A DNA stretch of 64,000 nucleotides, from positions 1 through 64,000 of the forward strand of contig NZ_NRSJ01000021.1 of the NCBI RefSeq assembly GCF_016584085.1, in the 5' to 3' direction. The translations under genes and the position numbers were made by a program. The notes beneath the pieces are model-generated. The model saw only the letters and a list, made by a program, of their open reading frames with translations. It was not told the origin of the DNA and searched no databases. Source of the stretch: Halochromatium glycolicum (GTDB lineage Bacteria; Pseudomonadota; Gammaproteobacteria; Chromatiales; Chromatiaceae). Of the stretch, positions 30,000 through 38,059 are shown one piece after another (the stretch's first letter is position 1; every line of letters begins with the position of its first letter).

Positions 30000-30314
30000 A
30001 TGGCGACCCGAAACGAATCGAAGACCCAACCCGGCCAATCCGAGAGGCCTGAGGACCACTCTGAGCCCTTACTTCCCAACCTGAGGCCTTGGAGCAGCCT
30101 CGAAAACGACGAAAAGACCAGGCTGCAAGTCGCCTATGGGCAGTGGCTCGACCAGCTGCCTCCGACCTGCTCGCTCGAGACCAAGATCGCTCGATTCACC
30201 GCCTGGCTCGAGCAGCGTGGGATCGACTACGACGCCCGTCATGACACCCGTCATGACACCCGTCATGACACGCGTCATGACGGGCGTCATCTGGCTGTAA
30301 CGGATCGTACATAG
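30000..30314 (+). CDS. small protein with C-terminal RHDT repeats
   Basis: A 104-residue soluble protein. The ATG has an excellent GAGGTGA ribosome binding site eight bases upstream. Residues 1-27 are polar and probably disordered, and 28-78 (RPWSSLENDEK to WLEQRGIDYDA) look helical. The tail is a tandem RHDT repeat (four units plus RHDG), encoded by a 12-base DNA repeat. I do not recognise the family. The repeat gives a cluster of alternating His, Asp and Arg that could bind metal or nucleic acid. It ends 42 bases before phoB and may be co-transcribed with it. Confidence 0.65.
   Translation: MATRNESKTQPGQSERPEDHSEPLLPNLRPWSSLENDEKTRLQVAYGQWLDQLPPTCSLETKIARFTAWLEQRGIDYDARHDTRHDTRHDTRHDGRHLAVTDRT
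30235..30294 (+). repeat. 12-bp coding tandem repeat before phoB
   Basis: Five 12-base units (CCCGTCATGACA type) run from 30235, the first three exact and the last two degenerate. They encode the RHDT tail of the preceding gene. Each unit contains the palindrome GTCATGAC; on the minus strand the array reads TGTCAT every 12 bases for the first three units. PhoB half-sites have a CTGTCAT core but repeat every 11 bases, so PhoB binding is possible but unproven. Confidence 0.8.
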
Positions 30315-30356
30315 AATGCGCGGCATCGCCCGGAGTGACAGCGCGAGAATCCGACT

Positions 30357-31037
30357 ATGGCAACCGTAATGATCGTCGACGACGAGCCCGATATCCGCGA
30401 AGTGATGCGCTTCGCCCTCGAGGAAGGCGGGTTTCGCACCCTCGAGGCCGGCCATGCCGATGAGGCCCGCAAGCTGCTGCCCGAGCACCCAGACCTGGTG
30501 CTGCTCGACTGGATGCTGCCCGGTCGCTCTGGGCTCGAGCTCGCGGCTCAGCTCAAACAGAGCCCGAAGACCCGCCATGTGCCCATCATCATGGTCAGCG
30601 CGCGCGGCGAAGAAGAAGACCGTGTGAAGGGGCTGGACACAGGCGCCGACGATTACATCACCAAGCCGTTCTCGCCGCGCGAGATGGTCGCCCGCGTCAA
30701 TGCGGTCCTGCGCCGCAGCCGGCCCGATGACATCAATGACCAGACCGAGATCGGCGGCCTGACGATCGACAATGTCAGCCACCGGGTGAGCGCAAACGGG
30801 ATCGCGATCGATATCGCACCGACCGAGTACCGGCTGCTCCATTTCTTCATGACCCACGCCGATCGCGCCTTCAGCCGCTCGCAGCTGCTCGATCAGGTCT
30901 GGGGCGATCAGGTCTATGTCGAGGAGCGCACCGTCGACGTCCATGTGCGCCGACTGCGCAAGGCACTCGAGAAGACCGGACACGAGAACCTGCTGCAAAC
31001 GGTGCGCGGGGTGGGTTACCGTTTCTCGGACAAATGA
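30357..31037 (+). CDS. phoB: PhoB, phosphate-regulon response regulator
   Basis: A 226-residue OmpR/PhoB-type regulator. The receiver domain (1-120) has acidic residues D8/D9, the phosphorylated aspartate D51 in VLLDWMLPG, and the lysine of DYITKPFSPRE. The C-terminal winged helix (about 130-226) ends VRRLRKALEKTGHENLLQTVRGVGYRF, typical of PhoB. phoR follows after 66 bases. Just upstream, CTGTAACGGATCGTACAT (30295-30312) resembles a Pho box at about 11 of 18 positions and TAGAAT (30312-30317) could be a -10 box; both are weak, but phoB autoregulation is usual. Confidence 0.95.
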   Translation: MATVMIVDDEPDIREVMRFALEEGGFRTLEAGHADEARKLLPEHPDLVLLDWMLPGRSGLELAAQLKQSPKTRHVPIIMVSARGEEEDRVKGLDTGADDYITKPFSPREMVARVNAVLRRSRPDDINDQTEIGGLTIDNVSHRVSANGIAIDIAPTEYRLLHFFMTHADRAFSRSQLLDQVWGDQVYVEERTVDVHVRRLRKALEKTGHENLLQTVRGVGYRFSDK

Positions 31038-31103
31038 TGCCGCCCCTGCCCGCCCAGTCTGCTGTCGGCCCCGCTGTCGGGCATCGCGCCCGCCACTGAA
31101 GCG

Positions 31104-32435
31104 ATGGCCCGCGGCATCCCATTCGAGCTACTCCTCGTCGTCGCAGCCGGCATCGGGGCAGCGGTGCTGGTCCTGGCCGGCTTCAGCAGCTCCCAGGCGC
31201 TGCTGCTCGCGCTCCTCCCCGTGGTCGCCCGCCACACCTGGAACCTGTTCCGGCTCGCCCGGCTGATCCGGCGCCAGCACCGCCTGGTACCGCCGTTCCC
31301 GTTCGGGGTCTGGGGCGACATCTATCGCGCGATCGGGCAATACCAGCAGCGCGGCCGCAAGGGCCGCAAGCGCCAGCTGCGCTTCTTCCGGCGCTTCCGC
31401 GAGGCCGCGAACTCGGTCCCTGATGCGCTGGTGGTGCTGGATAAGAACCGCCGCATCGAGTGGGCCAACCCCGCCGCCCAGATCCTGATGGACCTGCACT
31501 GGCCGCGCGACGACGGCAAGCCCTTCACCGAGGTGTTCGCCCACCCCGAGCTCGCGGACTACATCCGCGCCGGCGAGTATGTCCGGCCGTTGGAGGTAGC
31601 GCCCGCACACAACCGGTCGATCATGCTCAGCATCCGGGTCGCCCCATTCGGCGAGCGCAAGAAGCAGCGCCTCGTGGTCGGTCGCGATATCACCAAGGTC
31701 TTCCATCTGAACCTGATCCGACGCGATTTCGTCGCCAATGCCTCACATGAGCTGCGGACACCGCTGACGGTGATCAGCGGCTTCCTCGAGACCTTGGTCG
31801 AGTCGTCACAGACAGCGCCCGGGCATCGGCGACCGCTCAATTTGATGCAGAATCAGGCCGAGCGGATGCGCCGCATCATCGAGGACCTGCTGACGCTATC
31901 GCGGCTCGAGATGGATGAGCATGCGAGCGATATCGCGCCGGTGGACGTTCCCTGCGAGCTCGAGCAGATTGTGGGCGATGCCTATGCGCTGAGCGGTGGA
32001 CGCCATCGTTTCACGATCGATGTGGACCCCGACCTGTTCCTGCTCGGCAAGGATACCGAGCTCCGCAGCGCCTTCTCGAACATCCTCTTCAACGCGGTCA
32101 AGCACACGCCAGCGGCCACGCGGATCGCGCTGAGATGGGCGCAAACAACGGACGGCCCGGTATTCACTGTCCAGGATGACGGCCCCGGCGTCGAGGCCGA
32201 GCACATCCCCCGCCTGACCGAGCGCTTCTATCGGGTCGACAAGGCGCGCTCGCGCGAGTCGGGGGGGACGGGGCTCGGCCTGGCGATCGTCAAGCACGTC
32301 CTCAGCCGCCACGATGCCCGGCTGTCGGTCGCCAGCGAGCCTGGGCAGGGCGCGACCTTCACCTGTCACTTCCCACCCGGCAGCGCCATCATTGCCTCAG
32401 AACGCACCGGCGCCGAGGTCGAGCCATCCTGCTAA
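31104..32435 (+). CDS. phoR: PhoR, phosphate-regulon sensor kinase
   Basis: A 443-residue histidine kinase. Residues about 8-48 are hydrophobic and form the membrane anchor without a real periplasmic domain, as in PhoR. A basic DUF3329-like linker (50-100) and a PAS domain (about 100-200) follow. The H-box is NASHELRTPLT with His215. The ATPase has an N-box (FSNILFNAVKHTP), DDGPGV and GGTGLGLAIVKH. The TAA stop at 32433-32435 is also the left target duplication of mobile-element copy 3. The last 20 residues are a variable tail. Confidence 0.94.
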   Translation: MARGIPFELLLVVAAGIGAAVLVLAGFSSSQALLLALLPVVARHTWNLFRLARLIRRQHRLVPPFPFGVWGDIYRAIGQYQQRGRKGRKRQLRFFRRFREAANSVPDALVVLDKNRRIEWANPAAQILMDLHWPRDDGKPFTEVFAHPELADYIRAGEYVRPLEVAPAHNRSIMLSIRVAPFGERKKQRLVVGRDITKVFHLNLIRRDFVANASHELRTPLTVISGFLETLVESSQTAPGHRRPLNLMQNQAERMRRIIEDLLTLSRLEMDEHASDIAPVDVPCELEQIVGDAYALSGGRHRFTIDVDPDLFLLGKDTELRSAFSNILFNAVKHTPAATRIALRWAQTTDGPVFTVQDDGPGVEAEHIPRLTERFYRVDKARSRESGGTGLGLAIVKHVLSRHDARLSVASEPGQGATFTCHFPPGSAIIASERTGAEVEPSC

Positions 32436-32595
32436 GGCGATTTCTGTCAAAGCTCATACCGCCTTGCTGGTCTTTTCGCTCGCCTTCTTCGTCGCGCCGC
32501 CGGTCACATAGCCCGGCTATGCTCCCGGCGACGCTCCTCGAAGGCAAACGAACATCCTGCGCAATTCGGTACGAGCTTTTCCGGCAATCGCCTAA
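32433..32595. mobile_element. MITE-like palindromic element, copy 3
   Basis: A 163-base copy with TAA duplicated at 32433-32435 and 32593-32595, and an interior that looks identical to copy 1. The left TAA is the phoR stop codon; on the other strand the right end supplies the ibaG stop (TAG at 32592-32594). Removing the element and one TAA joins the flanks so that phoR still ends in TAA and ibaG in TAG, because the element starts with G at both ends. Two genes that ended on the same trinucleotide were therefore separated without changing either protein. Confidence 0.9.
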
Positions 32596-32828
32596 GCCGG
32601 CCGCTGATCCGGTGTCAATGTCTTGATCGAGAGGGCATGGAGCTCGCCGGAGGCGATCTGCTCCCTGACCGTGTCCATCACCAATCGTTGCTTCTTGATC
32701 GGCGTGAGTCCGGCAAAGGCGTCACTGACCACCACCGCCTCGAAGTGGCTCCCGTCACCGGTGACCTCGACCTCGGCGTCGGGGAGCCCGGCCCGGATCA
32801 ACTGTGCGACTGCTTCTGTTTGCATCAT
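32592..32828 (-). CDS. ibaG: IbaG/BolA-family protein
   Basis: A 78-residue BolA-like protein of the IbaG (YrbA) type. BolA-family proteins partner with monothiol glutaredoxins in Fe-S delivery. The fold is visible from GSHFEAVVVSDAF (about 26-38), with the conserved histidine likely to ligate a shared cluster, through LTPIKKQRLVMDTV to a closing HALSIKTLTPDQ. Two adjacent ATGs (32828 and 32825) are equally possible. It is isolated here: the usual mur/ml-transport neighbours are absent. Confidence 0.92.
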   Translation of the reverse strand: MMQTEAVAQLIRAGLPDAEVEVTGDGSHFEAVVVSDAFAGLTPIKKQRLVMDTVREQIASGELHALSIKTLTPDQRPA

Positions 32829-32913
32829 GCTGACAACTCGTCGTCTGGAGGGCGCGATCGGCCCGAAACATTCACTGCCGCCAATGTTGGGCTGTTTGGT
32901 CGATCCCCAACCC

Positions 32914-32946
32914 CTGTTCAGGACCTGCTCAGGACCTGCTCAGGAC
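32914..32946. repeat. 11-bp tandem repeat, three units
   Basis: Three 11-base units of CTGCTCAGGAC type (32914-32924 with one change, 32925-32935, 32936-32946) in the 311-base gap between ibaG and hom. The gap (32829-33139) otherwise holds only a GC hairpin at 33050-33068; no gene is supported there. Confidence 0.75.
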
Positions 32947-33049
32947 CGAGCTGCCAGACCCGCGAGCCGGGCCTTCCCACCGAACGCCCCACCAAACCGA
33001 CCAGCCTGCACCGGCTCGGGACCGCTCGGGGCCGCACGCAGCGCGCTAG

Positions 33050-33068
33050 GCCCGCCTCGCAGGCGGGC
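33050..33068 (-). terminator. GC-rich hairpin downstream of hom
   Basis: An eight-base perfect stem (33050-33057 with 33061-33068) and a three-base loop lie 72 bases beyond the hom stop. There is no T tract on the minus strand, so it may be a weak or factor-assisted terminator, or only an RNA 3' end stabiliser. Confidence 0.3.
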
Positions 33069-33139
33069 AGCCGAAGGCGCTCGGGGCGGCACGGCGGCGA
33101 TCATAGCCCCGCCTGCGCGCAGCCGAATCCGAGCCGGGC

Positions 33140-34456
33140 CTAGCCGTCGAGGGTCTCCATCCGCAGCCGCACGACCTCGCCGCTGACGCCGTCGGAGGCC
33201 TGGATGCGCGCGATGGCGCGATCCATCGCGGCCTCGCGCACGCGATGCGTCAGCAGGATCAGCGGCACCGTCATCTCGCCGGCGGCCGGCTCCTTCTGCT
33301 TGATCGCCTCGATGCTGATCCCCTCCTCGCTCAGGATGCCGGCAATGCTCGCCATCACCCCGGGCCGGTCGAGCGCGGTGATGCGCAGATAGTAGGCGGT
33401 CTCGACCGCCGCGATCGGCAGCACCGGGGTATCGGTCAGCTCGTCGGGCTGGAACGCCAGATGCGGCACCCGATTGGTCGGGTCGGTCGTGAGGGCGCGC
33501 ACCACATCGACCACATCGGCCACCACCGCCGAGGCGGTCGGCAAGGCACCGGCGCCGGCGCCGTAGTAGAGCGTCGGCCCGACCGCATCGCCCTTGACCA
33601 GGACTGCATTCATCACCCCATCGACGTTCGCGATCAGACGCCGGTGCGGGATCAGGGTTGGGTGCACCCGCATCTCGATGCCGTCGGCAGCGCGCCGGGT
33701 GATGCCCAGGTGCTTGATCCGGTAGCCGAGCTCGGCGGCGAAGGCGACATCCTGCGGCTCGATCCGCGAGATCCCCTCGGTGAAGGTCTTGTCGAATTGC
33801 AGCGGGATGCCGAACGCCAGCGAGCCGAGGATCGTGAGCTTGTGCGCGGCATCGGTGCCCTCGACATCAAAGGTCGGATCGGCCTCGGCATAGCCGAGCC
33901 GCTGCGCCTCGGCCAGCACATCGGCGAACTCCCGCCCCTTGTCGCGCATCTCGCTGAGGATGAAGTTGCCGGTGCCGTTGATGATCCCGGCGATCCACTC
34001 GATCCGGTTCGCCGCCAGCCCTTCGCGCACCGCCTTGATGATCGGGATACCGCCGGCGACCGCCGCCTCGAACGCGACCATCACGCCCTTGGCCTGGGCG
34101 GCGGCGAAGATCGCGTTGCCGTGCAGCGCGATCAGCGCCTTGTTGGCGGTGACCACATGCTTGCCGTTCTCGATCGCCTTCAGCACCAGCTCGCGCGCCG
34201 GCGAATAGCCGCCGATCAGCTCGATGACGATATCGACCTCGGGATCATCGACGACCGCGAACGCATCGTCGCTGATGCGATCGATCTGCTCGATCCCCTC
34301 GATCCGCTCGGGCTCATACTGGCGGGCCGCGGCATGGGTGATGCGGATGCCGCGCCCGGCGCGGCGGGCGATCTCGTGGGCGTTGCGCGTCAGCACGGTG
34401 ACGCTGCCACCGCCAACGGTCCCCAATCCCAGCAGGCCGATCTTGACCGGTTCCAT
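33140..34456 (-). CDS. hom: homoserine dehydrogenase
   Basis: This enzyme reduces aspartate semialdehyde to homoserine with NAD(P)H in threonine, methionine and isoleucine synthesis. The 438-residue monofunctional form has an N-terminal Rossmann fold (GLGTVGGGSV, about 10-19) and the catalytic centre with EAAVAGGIPIIK and NGTGNFIL (about 128-171). It has the lysine-bearing DPTFDVEGTDAAHKL block and a C-terminal ACT domain (about 350-425) expected to mediate threonine feedback. It lies downstream of alaC on the same strand, separated by a 286-base region with a long inverted repeat. Confidence 0.96.
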   Translation of the reverse strand: MEPVKIGLLGLGTVGGGSVTVLTRNAHEIARRAGRGIRITHAAARQYEPERIEGIEQIDRISDDAFAVVDDPEVDIVIELIGGYSPARELVLKAIENGKHVVTANKALIALHGNAIFAAAQAKGVMVAFEAAVAGGIPIIKAVREGLAANRIEWIAGIINGTGNFILSEMRDKGREFADVLAEAQRLGYAEADPTFDVEGTDAAHKLTILGSLAFGIPLQFDKTFTEGISRIEPQDVAFAAELGYRIKHLGITRRAADGIEMRVHPTLIPHRRLIANVDGVMNAVLVKGDAVGPTLYYGAGAGALPTASAVVADVVDVVRALTTDPTNRVPHLAFQPDELTDTPVLPIAAVETAYYLRITALDRPGVMASIAGILSEEGISIEAIKQKEPAAGEMTVPLILLTHRVREAAMDRAIARIQASDGVSGEVVRLRMETLDG

Positions 34457-34530
34457 AGACTCTCCTCAGTTCTCAATGCTGATCACGGCGACGCGGCCGC
34501 GCATGAATGATGCCCGTGTCGAGCGGTGTC

Positions 34531-34629
34531 GGCCGGGTGTCCGCTGCTTGGGGTGTCGATCGCCCGGACGGCGATCGCCAAGCCCCCATGGATGGGTTCA
34601 CGGCGTCCCCAAGCAGCGGGCACCCGGCC
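34531..34629. repeat. long inverted repeat between alaC and hom
   Basis: Arms of 23 bases (34531-34553 and 34607-34629) pair with a single mismatch that would be a G-U pair in RNA; the 53-base loop contains a second hairpin, GATCGCC/GGCGATC at 34558-34576. In the alaC-to-hom direction the RNA would form one very stable stem. No T tract follows. It could be an RNA processing or stabilising structure, or the remnant of a palindromic mobile element. Confidence 0.7.
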
Positions 34630-34630
34630 G

Positions 34631-34750
34631 GCGCCGCGGCGGTTCAACTGGCGCCGCAGCGGTTCAGCCGGCGCCGCGGCGGTTCAGCTGGCGCCCCAGC
34701 GGTTCAGCCGGCGCCGCGGCGGTTCAACTGGCGCTACGGCAGTTAAGCCT
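34631..34750. repeat. 20-bp tandem repeat running into the alaC stop
   Basis: Six consecutive 20-base units of the GCGCCGCGGCGGTTCAACTG type, the first five close to consensus and the sixth degenerate (34731-34750). The sixth overlaps the last codons and TAA stop of alaC (34743-34745), so the array may have extended from, or eroded, the 3' end of that gene. It adjoins the long inverted repeat at 34531-34629. Confidence 0.85.
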
Positions 34751-35957
34751 CGGACGGCGACCCCGCCCGCGCATCCTCACGGAACATCTGCTTGATGCCG
34801 CGCACCGCCTGACGGGTACGATGCTCGTTCTCGATCAGGCTGAAGCGCACATGATCATCGCCATAGTCGCCGAAGCCGACCCCTGGCGAGACCGCGACCT
34901 TGGCATCGCGCAGCAACTTCTTCGAGAACTCGAGCGAGCCCATCGCCCGATAGGCCTCGGGGATGCGCGCCCAGACGAACATGGTCGCCTTTGGCCGCTC
35001 GACCGGCCAACCGGCATCGTTGAGGCCATCGCAGAGGCAGTCGCGCCGGCTCTGGTACATATCGCGGATCTCGCGCACGCAGTCCTGCGGCGACTCGAGC
35101 GCATGGATCGCGGCGACCTGGATCGGCGTGAAGGTGCCATAGTCGAGATAGGACTTGATCCGCGCCAGCGCCGCGATCAGCTGCGGATTCCCGCACATGA
35201 AGCCGATGCGCCAGCCCGGCATGTTGTAGCTCTTCGACATCGAGAAGAACTCGACCGCGATGTCCTTCGCGCCCTCGACCTGCAGGATCGACGGCGCCTT
35301 GTAGCCGTCGAAGACGATGTCCGCATAGGCGATATCGTGCACCACCCAGATGCCGTGCTCGCGCGCGATCGCGACCACCTGCTCGAAGAACGGCAGATCG
35401 ACGCACTGGGTGGTCGGATTGCCCGGGAAGTTCAGCACCAGCATCTTCGGCCGCGGCCAGGAGTCCAGGATCGCCCGGCGCAGCTCCTCGAAGAAATCGA
35501 CCTCCGGCGTCAGCCGCACATGGCGCACATCGGCGCCGGCGATGATGAAACCATAAGGGTGGATCGGATAGGCCGGATTCGGCACCAGCACCGTGTCACC
35601 GGCGCCCATGGTCGCGAGCGCCAGATGGGCCAGGCCCTCCTTGGAGCCGATGGTCACGATCGCCTCGCTGTCGGGGTCGAGCTCGACATCGTAGCGATCC
35701 AGGTACCAGCGCGAGATCGCCCGGCGCAGACGCGGGATGCCGCGCGAGACCGAGTAGCGATGGGTGTCGCGGCGCTGCGAGGCCTCGACCAGCTTATCGA
35801 CGATATGTTGCGGCGTTGGCTGGTCCGGATTGCCCATGCCGAAGTCGATGATGTCCTCGCCACGCGCGCGCGCCGCCGCCTTCAGCTCGTTGACGATGTT
35901 GAAGACATAGGGCGGGAGCCGCTCGATGCGGCGAAAGCTCGGCTGCGGGGCGACCAC
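34743..35957 (-). CDS. alaC: alanine transaminase AlaC-type aminotransferase
   Basis: A 404-residue class I PLP aminotransferase of the AlaC group, which interconverts glutamate/pyruvate and 2-oxoglutarate/alanine. The N-terminal RLPPYVF and [14 protein letters not shown] segments are characteristic. The PLP lysine lies in [15 protein letters not shown] (about 236-250), the Asn/Tyr cofactor contacts in NFPGNPTTQ and HDIAYAD, and the carboxylate-binding Arg in [11 protein letters not shown]. The reading starts at GTG 35957 with GAGG upstream; an alternative start further in would lose the first helix. LL-diaminopimelate aminotransferases are related alternatives. Confidence 0.9.
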   Translation of the reverse strand: MVAPQPSFRRIERLPPYVFNIVNELKAAARARGEDIIDFGMGNPDQPTPQHIVDKLVEASQRRDTHRYSVSRGIPRLRRAISRWYLDRYDVELDPDSEAIVTIGSKEGLAHLALATMGAGDTVLVPNPAYPIHPYGFIIAGADVRHVRLTPEVDFFEELRRAILDSWPRPKMLVLNFPGNPTTQCVDLPFFEQVVAIAREHGIWVVHDIAYADIVFDGYKAPSILQVEGAKDIAVEFFSMSKSYNMPGWRIGFMCGNPQLIAALARIKSYLDYGTFTPIQVAAIHALESPQDCVREIRDMYQSRRDCLCDGLNDAGWPVERPKATMFVWARIPEAYRAMGSLEFSKKLLRDAKVAVSPGVGFGDYGDDHVRFSLIENEHRTRQAVRGIKQMFREDARAGSPSEA

Positions 35958-36234
35958 GGAGACCTCGGGGTAGGAGCATTGAACGAATCTGACGAGTGTA
36001 CCGCCGCGCCGCCCGGATCAAAAGCCAGCGGGGCTAGCAGACAATGGCAAGCGGCCAGCGCCGCGCGCGACAGGCATCACTCCGTTTGGCCCGCGGCTGC
36101 TTGGTGGCCAGGGCGAGCGCCTGCGCCAGGTCGGTGCCAACGTGGTGGACCGACGATCGGTCAGCCGTGCCGCTACCGGCCCTTTCAAGGACCCCGGGCG
36201 CCTTGCAGTCGATCAACGCGGCTCGCTCATCCCG

Positions 36235-37296
36235 TTACAGATGCCGATCCGAGACCAGGTCCCGGATCGGCCCGACCGCATTCGCCCCGTGCTGTCGATG
36301 CAGCGCGAGCATCGCCTCGCCGAGCTCGCGCCAATGATCCCGGCCACGCTCAGCGACCTGCCAGAGATCGCGCGGATCGCCGTTGGCGCGCCAGGCCTCG
36401 TAGGCATCGGCCAAGGCCGGGAAGATCGACTTGCGCATGTTGGTCAGATTGCCGAGATAGAAATGCAACGCCGCCGGCTGGGCCGCGAGATCCGCGCGCT
36501 CCAGCAGCCGCGGCAGGGTCACCAGGCAGTCGGCGAGGTGATCCCGGACCGCCCGCGCCATCAGCTCGGCCGGGGTCTGGGCCAGATCCAGCAGCATCTC
36601 ACTCCAGTCTGCATCGCCGAGCGCAACGCCCGCCTGATGCTCGCCCTGCTCATGCAACAGCGCGTTGTCGATCTCGCGATCGGCCATCGCATCCAGCGCC
36701 GAGGCGAAATCGGCATCGAAGTCGTAGCAGGCGAAGGCCCGCCCCAGCGCGTTGTCCGGGCGGCTCCAACGCCAGCTCTCGAGCTTTTCCCAGAGCATCC
36801 GGCGCAGCGACTCCCGCCGCAGGAAGATCGTGCTGCCGAGTGACATCGCCGGCGGCGCGGTCAGATCCCGGGCATACTCCCCCGCCGAGATGTAGACGGC
36901 GCAGTCGCCGTTGACGGCGCGCCGCTCGAGGGCGCCGAGGAAGAAGTGTGGCTTGGCCTGATTGCCGAGCCCGCTGCTGTAGACCAGCCCCTCCGGAGCG
37001 AGGCGCGCATTGATCGCATCGGCATCGAAGGGGTCGAACCGCTCGCCCTCGATCTCGAGCGGGGAGAGATCGGCCTCGGCCAAGGACTCCCAGAGCTCCT
37101 CGCGCTCGGCCAGCCAGTTACCGACCGAATCCTTTTCAAGGACGGCATCGAAGGGCAGACGCTTCTCCCAGCGATAATACTCCCGCATCTTCATCAGATA
37201 GACGCAGAGCGAATAGTCGCCGCCGTGGCGGGCATCAGAGATGTGACAGTTGCGCTGGACGGTCTCGGTCAGCGCTTTGACCTGATGAGACTTCAT
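36235..37296 (-). CDS. conserved protein resembling the Sfum_1244 family
   Basis: A 353-residue soluble protein. The N-terminal block TVQRNCHISDARHGGDYSLC, then LMKMREYYRWE, matches my recollection of a conserved proteobacterial family of unknown function catalogued as Sfum_1244. The product has no membrane span, no nucleotide motif and an even spread of Trp, His and Asp. The ATG at 37296 is chosen because the conserved part begins within a few residues; a frame extending to 37581 adds 95 unconserved residues and runs into the divergent gene. The 277-base region between it and alaC contains nothing recognisable. Confidence 0.65.
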   Translation of the reverse strand: MKSHQVKALTETVQRNCHISDARHGGDYSLCVYLMKMREYYRWEKRLPFDAVLEKDSVGNWLAEREELWESLAEADLSPLEIEGERFDPFDADAINARLAPEGLVYSSGLGNQAKPHFFLGALERRAVNGDCAVYISAGEYARDLTAPPAMSLGSTIFLRRESLRRMLWEKLESWRWSRPDNALGRAFACYDFDADFASALDAMADREIDNALLHEQGEHQAGVALGDADWSEMLLDLAQTPAELMARAVRDHLADCLVTLPRLLERADLAAQPAALHFYLGNLTNMRKSIFPALADAYEAWRANGDPRDLWQVAERGRDHWRELGEAMLALHRQHGANAVGPIRDLVSDRHL

Positions 37297-37474
37297 GATC
37301 GGTGACCTGTTCTGCGAACGGGGCGGCCCCATCTGCGGAGCATTGCTCCGATCCGGGTCGACCCTTAGGTAAGGATCGAGTTTACCCAGCAAAATACTCA
37401 GAAATAAAGTCGGCTGGGCACGGGAGCCCCTCTCGATCCCGCCGACGCCCGGAGTCATCGACGAGGAATCCGAT

Positions 37475-38029
37475 ATGGCGTTACGTATCAAGAGCCACTG
37501 GTGGAACGACGAGCACGAGCGCTCGCTCGACGAGATCGGCGGCGCACTCGCCTTCATCGCCTGGCGTATCGCGGTCGACAAGGCGATTGCGCTGCATTGC
37601 GAGCGCTTCGTCTACCGCGATGACGCCCAGCGGCTGACCGTGATCCAGGAGTATCTGATCTTCTTGATCCAGATTGCGGACCGTCTCAGCCACGAACAGC
37701 TCGACGACGCCGAGCGTCGGGCGTTGATCACCGCGTTCGCGAAGAAGCTGGTCGTCCATGTCCAGGACAACAGCCAGGACCTGCTCGGCGCGGGCGATTA
37801 CGGCTCACCGTTCCTCGATCGGCTGAACGCGCGCTCAGAGGAATACGCCGATTTCCAGCTCGACGACGAAGGACCGACCTACCCGTTCCTGCGCCACCTC
37901 GGCTTCGAGATCCAACAACTGATGGGCCAGGAGGAGGAGAACCGGTGGGTGATCGACCAGGTGATGGATAAGGACGGTTGGGACGCCTACAAACGCTTTG
38001 CAAAGGCCTTTCAAGACCTCTTCGAATGA
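37475..38029 (+). CDS. conserved helical protein of unknown function
   Basis: A 184-residue acidic, mostly helical soluble protein with aromatic-rich stretches (WWNDEHERSLDEIGGALAFIAW near the start; GPTYPFLRHLGFEIQQLMG near 130). The ATG is well placed, with GAGGAA about seven bases upstream. It is divergent from the Sfum_1244-like gene, with 178 bases between starts, suggesting shared control. I do not recognise a functional family. The sequence is free of low-complexity regions and has normal codon use, so the gene is very likely real. Confidence 0.7.
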   Translation: MALRIKSHWWNDEHERSLDEIGGALAFIAWRIAVDKAIALHCERFVYRDDAQRLTVIQEYLIFLIQIADRLSHEQLDDAERRALITAFAKKLVVHVQDNSQDLLGAGDYGSPFLDRLNARSEEYADFQLDDEGPTYPFLRHLGFEIQQLMGQEEENRWVIDQVMDKDGWDAYKRFAKAFQDLFE

Positions 38030-38059
38030 GCCAGGGCTGGATGATCCCTGGCCATGCCA

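Noticed and set aside
34631..34750. Regular 20-bp repeats considered as a CRISPR array
   Set aside because: Units are directly adjacent with no unique spacers and no cas genes are nearby.
34224..36914. A very long open plus-strand frame opposite hom and alaC
   Set aside because: It is antisense to well-supported genes; the translation is rich in Arg, His and Asp with no recognisable domain, as expected from GC-rich codon usage.
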